In this document: in pieces, positions 57,839-64,000 of the stretch
Layout: every line of letters starts with the position of its first letter
How positions within the stretch are numbered: position 1 is the stretch's first letter
NCBI GenBank assembly: GCA_033439685.1
Contig: JAUEDM010000001.1
Span: 6,324,001 to 6,388,000, forward strand
DNA: 64,000 nucleotides
Direction: 5' to 3'
Source: Apodospora peruviana
Taxonomy: Eukaryota; Ascomycota; Sordariomycetes; Sordariales; Lasiosphaeriaceae
Notes under the pieces: generated by a model
The model's input: only the letters and a program-made list of their open reading frames with translations
What the model was told of the DNA's origin: nothing
The model's database searches: none
Program-made: the position numbers and the translations under genes

Positions 57839-58869
57839 GCACCGACCGCGTGCAAAGAACTCCGGCGCTACCACCGCGGCAGCGGCCATGGTCAAGATAC
57901 GGCTCGTTCTCACCGCCATTAAGACCAAGCCGGGTATCATTCCCCTCGCTGCTGGCGGCGTTATCGGTCGACGTGAGGGCCTGGTATGCGGACTGCTACG
58001 CCGCGTACGTCGACGATGAGCCGCTGATGGAGGACCGCGAGCCGGAGGTTGTCGTGCTTCTTCTCGCATTTCCGCTTGATGCTCGACTCCGAAACTAAAA
58101 CGATGCTTGACAAGACGTGTGCCGGGGGTGGGTACCTAACGGCTGAGTGTCGAGGTGAGAAAAATGCAAGAGGGGAGTTGACAATAGGTAACCGTGGGAG
58201 GGCTGCAGATTTGGATGGAAAGTTTTTTTTTGGCAGGGGGCACAGGGCCGTAGCTGCCATTGCCTGCACGCTTCTATGGCAAGATAGGGGCTGGGACCTA
58301 CGGTAGGTACCCAACTGCTCCAGGCTGCCCTCGGATCCGGATCGGACGATAAGCACCCAGAGGGCACATAGTTCTCTTACCTTCGAGGCTGCTTTTGATG
58401 GACAAATTTGAGAGTGAACTCCGATCCAGATTTGAAACTGTCAGTTCTGCTTGCTCAAAAATAGATCCAAGCGTATTAAAGACATGACTAGAGGCCGCCC
58501 CCCTTTTCAGAGATATCTAGACGTCCTATTTACCTTACTGTTGAGGGCAAGGACTATATAACCTATCCTAAGGAACAAAGGCTAGTCCTAGACCTGGATT
58601 GTGACATGTATAGGAATCGCTTGGCCTTCATTGGACAGTTCACAGTCGTAGATGATTGCATTTCCCCCACATGGGATCTTCCCGTGCGCCACATGCACCC
58701 ACCACCACACTATTGTAGAACTAGATATAAACATCACGTCATCGACATCTCAGATAGACTGGACTTTTGATAATCCAGGAAACCTTTCTAGAACCAGAAC
58801 GACTGTCCACATTCGCCTTGCAAAGTCGAAGCCCGGGTCCACGAGAGGAAAGATCTATTTAGGTAACAT
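57839..58869. other. Gene-poor DNA between relics and the GST gene
   Basis: No intact gene. A plus-strand frame ending at 58098 (WYADCYAAYVDDEPLMEDRE) and minus-strand frames over 57961-58367 look partly protein-like but are short and lack domains. The last 250 bases should contain the GST promoter. Confidence 0.4.
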
Positions 58870-59775
58870 ATGAAAGCGTATCGCCAAGCATTGAATCTAT
58901 TCCGCCTTGCCCCAATCAAAAGAGCCATGGCATCCGTCGACACCTCCAACAAGGGCCAGGCATCCGGCGCAGCTGCAGAATTTGCGGCCGCACATAGCGC
59001 AGACCACCCGCTCAAGCTGTATGGCGGCTGGTTCTGCCCTTTTGTCCAGCGCGCCTGGATTGTCCTGGCTGAGAAGAAGATCCCGCACCAGTACATCGAG
59101 ATCAACCCATACCACAAGGCGCCCGAGTTCCTGGCCCTTAACCCGCGCGGTCTGGTGCCGACGCTGGCGGTCCCCGTCGAAGGCGGCGCCAAGAACCTCA
59201 AGCCGCTCTACGAGAGCACCGTCATCTGCGAGTACCTGGACGAGGCGTTCCCCGACGAGGCCAACTTCGGGCCGCGTCTGCTGCCACCCGACGACGTGTA
59301 CGAGCGCGCTCGGTGTCGGTTGTGGATTGACCATGTGGGATCGCGCATCGTGCCCGCCTTTTACAGGTTCATCCAACACACGCCCGACAAGCCGCACAGT
59401 ATCGAGGATGTGAGCTCGGAGTTCTTGGGACATTTGAAGGCGTTCGTGAAGGAGATGGACTCGAATGGGCCGTGGTTTCTCGGCGAGAGGTTCAGCTTGG
59501 TGGATGTCATGTTGGCGCCATGGGCAAAACGGCTGTTTCTTATTGACCACTATAAGCCTGGCGGGGTCGGGATTCCGGCGGCAGGCGAGCGAGGAGAGGA
59601 TGAGGAGGTCTGGTCGAGGTGGGAGAAATGGCGTGATGCGGTTTTCGCGAGGGAGAGCGTCAAGAAGACCTGGAGCAATGAGGATCAGTATATTGACGTG
59701 TACAAGCGGTACGCCGAGGATACGACGGGGTCTGAAGTTGGCAAGGCCACAAGGCAAGGTAAGAGCTTGCCTTAG
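58870..59775 (+). CDS. Glutathione S-transferase, omega-like
   Basis: An intronless frame of 301 aa, ATG at 58870. The thioredoxin-like GST N-domain (about 46-130) has WFCPFVQRAWIVLAEK with Cys 56 as the probable catalytic residue, then NPRGLVPTLAV (the cis-Pro glutathione-binding strand) and YESTVICEYLDEAFP (the E-S motif that holds the gamma-glutamyl group). The C-terminal helical domain runs to about 285. A Cys in the active site, as in omega-class and Gto-type enzymes, suggests thiol transferase or dehydroascorbate reductase activity rather than classical conjugation. The first 20 residues (MKAYRQALNLFRLAPIKRAM) are basic and lack acids, so they may target mitochondria; a second Met at 20 (58927) would give a cytosolic form. 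Gene-poor DNA flanks it. Confidence 0.93.
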   Translation: MKAYRQALNLFRLAPIKRAMASVDTSNKGQASGAAAEFAAAHSADHPLKLYGGWFCPFVQRAWIVLAEKKIPHQYIEINPYHKAPEFLALNPRGLVPTLAVPVEGGAKNLKPLYESTVICEYLDEAFPDEANFGPRLLPPDDVYERARCRLWIDHVGSRIVPAFYRFIQHTPDKPHSIEDVSSEFLGHLKAFVKEMDSNGPWFLGERFSLVDVMLAPWAKRLFLIDHYKPGGVGIPAAGERGEDEEVWSRWEKWRDAVFARESVKKTWSNEDQYIDVYKRYAEDTTGSEVGKATRQGKSLP

Positions 59776-62700
59776 GGTTGAGGCAGGGCCAACAAAGTTC
59801 CCAGGAGACTGGTTGCTGTTGAACGAAGAACCGACCATCTCAGGTGCCGGCTGGTCCTTCGCAGCAGGCTAATCATTGCTTTGGTGGTCAAGATAGGTAA
59901 TGTAATTCAAACAGAACACCGTGGGGTTTTTATCGAATAAGCTTCGAAGAAGTTTGCGTCGCTAGACAATTCTTTTCCCTCGGTGGTCATCTTCGAAAGT
60001 GAAAGACGATAGGCTGCAAAACCGGATATCGGTTTGTATCACCTGTCTCAATCGCAGAGATTGTATGGCTGCGCCTGACCTGTAATTTCAAATCATCGGG
60101 TTTGGACGCAAGATGGAACCCGGAGTAGAGTAGACTTTGATTCAATTCTTGAAGGAGAACATGGGAGCCGTCCGTCGACTCTTCTCGGCCTGGGTCCCAC
60201 TCTGCGAGGGATGGCCCCCCGTGCCCGCCTATAAGGCCCTCCGCCTCTTTCAAAAAGGCCCAAGGCCACTGGGATGTACCCCTTTCGAGGAGATACCTGA
60301 GCCCGAACAGGATTTTTACCATAGAGAAATTGATCTGGAACGACACGAAACGGCTACATGCGACAACACACGACCTCAGCACGAAAACTTGGCCTTCGAG
60401 CAGCACCTTTGGTCTGGAGACCACGAGCAACCTGCGTCCTTTGGCTCGGTAGCCAGTTTCATTGACTTCCAAATCCCGCGCATCGCAGAATATCCTAGGC
60501 ATTTCCTCCGGACTTGCAGTCGCCCCGCCCAGCCGTCGCCTCAACCACGAGGCTACTTGCCAAGTCGTCAACCCCGACGCCCACCACCTAGTCACGAGTT
60601 CAGGCATTGAAAGCACAGCTTGATGCAGTCGTGGACTGCCAATTAGATCCTACGGGCAAGGCGAGAGACAATTCGAAGCTGGCTTCGTCGCGGACTGTCG
60701 GATCGCAAAAAATACCCTAACGTCCTTCCCTTCGGTTGACATGTACACTTCTGGCGGCATGGAAGGAATCCTCGGTACGCAAGGTAACCCGTTTTACCTT
60801 CAGATACAAAACCTATCGTTGCTGACAGGTCTCATCACCCAGATTTGCCCAAATTCTTGGACGGAAAGCCCGCGCTCTTTCTCCCATCGATATTCCGTTC
60901 GACGTCTCTTCCTCTCCTTCCATATGTCCATATCGGGTACACGAGAAATATTGTTGAGCACGAGACGACCAGCGTCCATATTTAGGAGCTCTGTTTATGA
61001 CAAGAAGAAGTATACCAAGACTAAGACTTAGTCTTTGGCAACCCAGACCAAGAACATACAATAAGCTTTTGGATGGCGTCGCGCCAGTCGATCTTATTTC
61101 TCTCAAGCTGCTGTGGCGTCAAACCCGGTCTGCCAAACCCTGAGACAGACGGGCGTGTTTGGATCGAAAGCATGTCTCTCATTAGTTCCTGACGCCTATG
61201 CTGGCTCATGATTCAGACTGACAGATGGTGTGCCAAGCTTGGTGTTTGGAAATCCGAGATAAGGTGGAAGTACGGGTTATGCCTACCGACGCAATGACGC
61301 ATACGCAGCCCTGGCAGTCAAGCCAAGCATTGTGGCTTGCAGGGATTCTACAAAGGCCCAGGAGCCTATTTCGACCTCTTCTCAGCCAGCATGGTATAGA
61401 AGAAGTCAGCCGGCTTTCAGGGTTGTTGGTGGTGGATATTACGGAGTTCTCAAAGGTATGGGGGGGGGTATATAACACAGCTCAATGACAAGGCTGCGAT
61501 GGATATGCTTGTCCGCGGGCCTGATCATCGATATGATATCCGTAATTCACACCAAGAGGACTAGGCTGCCGCCGCCTTTCGTCTTGCGGTGGGGCTGTTG
61601 TGAAACTACTCGGGCGACTGGATGGACGGTGGAATTACTCGGTGGGATGGGTGGGTATTCTGTTCCTCAGCCCGGCGCCGAGTCCATTCACACGGGCCAT
61701 TTGTTCGAAACCGAGGCGATCCCAAGAAGCTGGTTCCTCGGCCACCTGTTTGGCGATGGTTCGCCGTAAAGATGGCAGTGGAGACGAGGGCGTGGCGTCG
61801 AGCCCGGCCGCGGAGGGTCAGTGGCCTTGAAATCCGTGCTTTCAACTGCCTGAATTGCGAGACGGAGTGGCATGCCCTTCCTGCCGCTTGAGTTTCGGGC
61901 TAGAGTTTACGGTGTGTGGTGTGAGAGAGAAGGGAGTATGAAAGAAAGAGAAAGGAGGAGAGTATAGGAACTGAACCACGCATACCTCGACAATTATTTC
62001 GTCCCCACTGGATTTTCCATTGGGCGCCGACAATGAGGGTAGAGAATTTGGGGTGTGCTACATGCACGCGTCGGACAATCTCACAGCCTTGTGGATCCAA
62101 ATGACTCGGGACTACAGGATCAAGGTGAAACTTGCTCGCAGCCAATACGATGCCACCGTGAAAGCATGTCTCCAGATGGCTTCTAGCCCTCGCGCAAGGC
62201 CCAGCAATCTCTTTGCACGCAAAGCGTTCTACGTGCCACACCCAGCAACAGTATGGCGAAGACGACTGATCCTTGCTACCAACAACCGCTTCTTTCTGAG
62301 AAGCCAGCCAAGCGTCCAATGACCTTGAATGATGGAACCGATGAGCACGATAATGAAGTCGACGATGAGCAGCACGAGCAGGGTAACCCGGCTGAGCACC
62401 GAACATGGCTCACTTCGCCTTTTCCAGCCACCACCCCTGCATCCCTCCGAGGATCTCCAGGATCTTGATTATGAACCTGGGAGACAGCATTCCTGCTCTG
62501 GAGATTATGCATGTCCAACAAAAAAAAAAAATAGAGAGACAAGTGATGTATTTTCTGGACTCCAAAAGTTAAACACCTCGCGTAGCTGTAGTCTTGTTCT
62601 AAAGATGCTCTCATCAGGTTCCGGAGACCTGTGGTCCTAAAATCAAATCTTGTAACACTGCCAGCCATCCTAAATATTACTCCTTCGTTTCAGTACAGCG

Positions 62701-64000
62701 CCAATCACCTTATCGATCTTTCGAGCTCTCCGGCCAAGCGCGCGGGTGCAAATGCTACCTCTTCCGAGGCCATCGTGACAAACTTCCCGCCCAGGTGATC
62801 ACCCTGGCTCCAAAGCCCACTCTCAAAGAACGTGTCTGGGCTCACAGAAGACCCCCCTCAAGCTTCGAGCATTGGCTGGTTCGACATTCGGGAAATCAAT
62901 AGCTTTTGTCTCCGATTTGGCTGGACGTGGTAGTCGCTCGATGTTTGTCCGAACCACCAATGGTCCTGGGCAGAGCCGGACAGGCTGGGGTGTTGGAGGG
63001 GAGCTAATTGCCGGGGAATTGGGCGGTGGCGTAACAATAACTGCTGGAAGCGTGGGGCCGTTGGGACGAGGAGCACGAGGTATGCAAATAGGCGCGCAGG
63101 AGCCGTCGTGAGCGTTTATTGTGACGGCCACTATTTTCAGAGAATCAAAGTCAGGACACGTGGACTTCTTCGTTAAGCACTGGAAGAGTAGAGAAAGGCC
63201 TACTGATTGGAACAGTGCGGCGTCGTGATGATCACAGAAATGAAACAGCTTCTTGGTTCGCAGGGCAAGAGAAGTTGAAGAGAGTCAAGCTGAGAGTGGT
63301 GTGTGTGTGTGTGTGTCTGTGTGGGTTAAAAGCGTTGGGAGGCTCCAGAATGCTCCCTTAAGTTCTGGAGCAGTATATACCGATGTTTCTGAATGGCAGG
63401 AGCTACCACCACAAGAAGCTGGGACCGACTGCCGGCAGCCCCGTTCAAAATTTTCTCTAGCCTTCTCTCAGCACGGCCAAGCAGGAACTGACAATAACGC
63501 CATGGTCAGTTATTTGGCAGTGACTCAATCACAGCTTGACACTTGACAAACTTGACAACCCCTGGCGGCATGCCTGTCTTTTCCTGACGTTCCGATCGAA
63601 GAACAGCATTCAAACCCGACAGATGATCATCTCACAATCTCACAGGTCATGGGCCAACCCGGATCCTCACCGTCCTCGCCGCCAATTATTGAACGCTCGT
63701 GCCCGCACCCACATGACGCCTTCCAGCTTGGTGTTCTCCTCTTTCAAGACCCAAGCACGAACTTCACTTGTGACACTCTGCCACGGCTATCACATCACGG
63801 TACTTGTCACTCCTCATTCTGGTCCCTTGTTAATTGTGGCTTTCAATCCAGCTCTCTCGGTTGCTGTACACGATTCTGAGGAACCGGCAGCGGTCACCCG
63901 TCGATGCTGGTCGTCTGGGAGACAGGTATCTTGACGCTAGAGGCGAATTAATATTCACTCTTATCCTCGCAAATCAGAGAGTACACGATCACACGATGTT
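59776..64000. other. Distal gene-poor region, no gene supported
   Basis: Candidate frames overlap on opposite strands (60137-60610 plus, 157 aa; 59987-60616 minus, 209 aa) or are short (61021-61209 minus, 62 aa, with PSVSGFGRPGLTPQQLERNK; 62823-63131 minus, 102 aa, Pro-rich). None shows a known domain, and these lengths can arise by chance. A (GT)n microsatellite lies at 63298-63317 and an A run at 62519-62531. A gene with its main body beyond 64000 could begin here. Confidence 0.45.

Noticed and set aside
58897..59838. 313-codon frame antisense to the GST gene
   Set aside because: It is the opposite-strand shadow of a well-supported GC-rich coding exon and has no domain.
59987..60616. 209-codon minus frame and 157-codon plus frame (60137-60610)
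   Set aside because: Opposite-strand overlap with no recognisable domain; cannot decide that either is real.
1..64000. Secondary-metabolite gene cluster around the P450 and laccase
   Set aside because: No polyketide synthase, peptide synthetase, terpene cyclase, transporter or pathway regulator is present nearby.

Overview
This is a 64 kb segment of a filamentous ascomycete nuclear genome, most likely a sordariomycete and plausibly Sordariales. The basis is short GT-AG introns (about 50-150 nt), single genes on both strands with their own promoters, and a gene set typical of that class: a PRO45/HAM-4-like STRIPAK subunit, a CYP52-like P450, an ascomycete laccase, a siroheme synthase fusion and Rho3. 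No operons, rRNA, tRNA, CRISPR array or intact transposon were seen. Splice sites were placed by eye from GT/AG signals, reading frame and family consensus.

Left part (1-11 kb). It opens with the 3' end of the biotin-carrying alpha subunit of 3-methylcrotonyl-CoA carboxylase. This is followed by a convergent Met8+SUMT siroheme synthase, Rho3 GTPase (4 exons), the splicing factor Cwc25, and, divergent from Cwc25, COP9 signalosome subunit 2.

Middle part (11-33 kb). An 8.7 kb stretch without a convincing gene precedes an otubain-type deubiquitinase with long low-complexity tails. Then come three mitochondrion-linked or redox genes on the minus strand (lipoyl(octanoyl) transferase Lip2, mitoribosome factor Rsm22, a membrane-anchored thioredoxin), and a SPOUT1/C9orf114-type RNA methyltransferase divergent from the thioredoxin.

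Right part (33-53 kb). A CYP52-like P450 (6 exons) converges on a laccase (4 exons, first intron apparently GC-AG). A 365-codon open frame lies directly upstream of and in frame with the laccase start. A five-exon Mgr2/Romo1 gene with two micro-exons, the PRO45-like FHA protein, an unrecognised protein whose C-terminal zinc-finger-like motif is cut by an in-frame TGA, and an Hst2-type sirtuin follow.

Distal part (53-64 kb). This is gene-poor. It holds an 11-copy 16-bp minisatellite, a frame broken by TAG and TGA, a fragment resembling the DEAD-like motif of NFX1-type helicases, and one good gene, an omega-like glutathione transferase. The last 4 kb shows no gene I can support.

Functional themes are mostly housekeeping: mitochondrial metabolism and biogenesis (MCC, Lip2, Rsm22, Mgr2), signalling and morphogenesis (Rho3, PRO45, CSN2, otubain) and oxidation (P450, laccase, thioredoxin, GST). 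I did not find a convincing new multi-gene system. The best leads are the stop-interrupted zinc-finger gene, the ORF fused in frame behind the laccase, the broken genes near 57 kb and the minisatellite.
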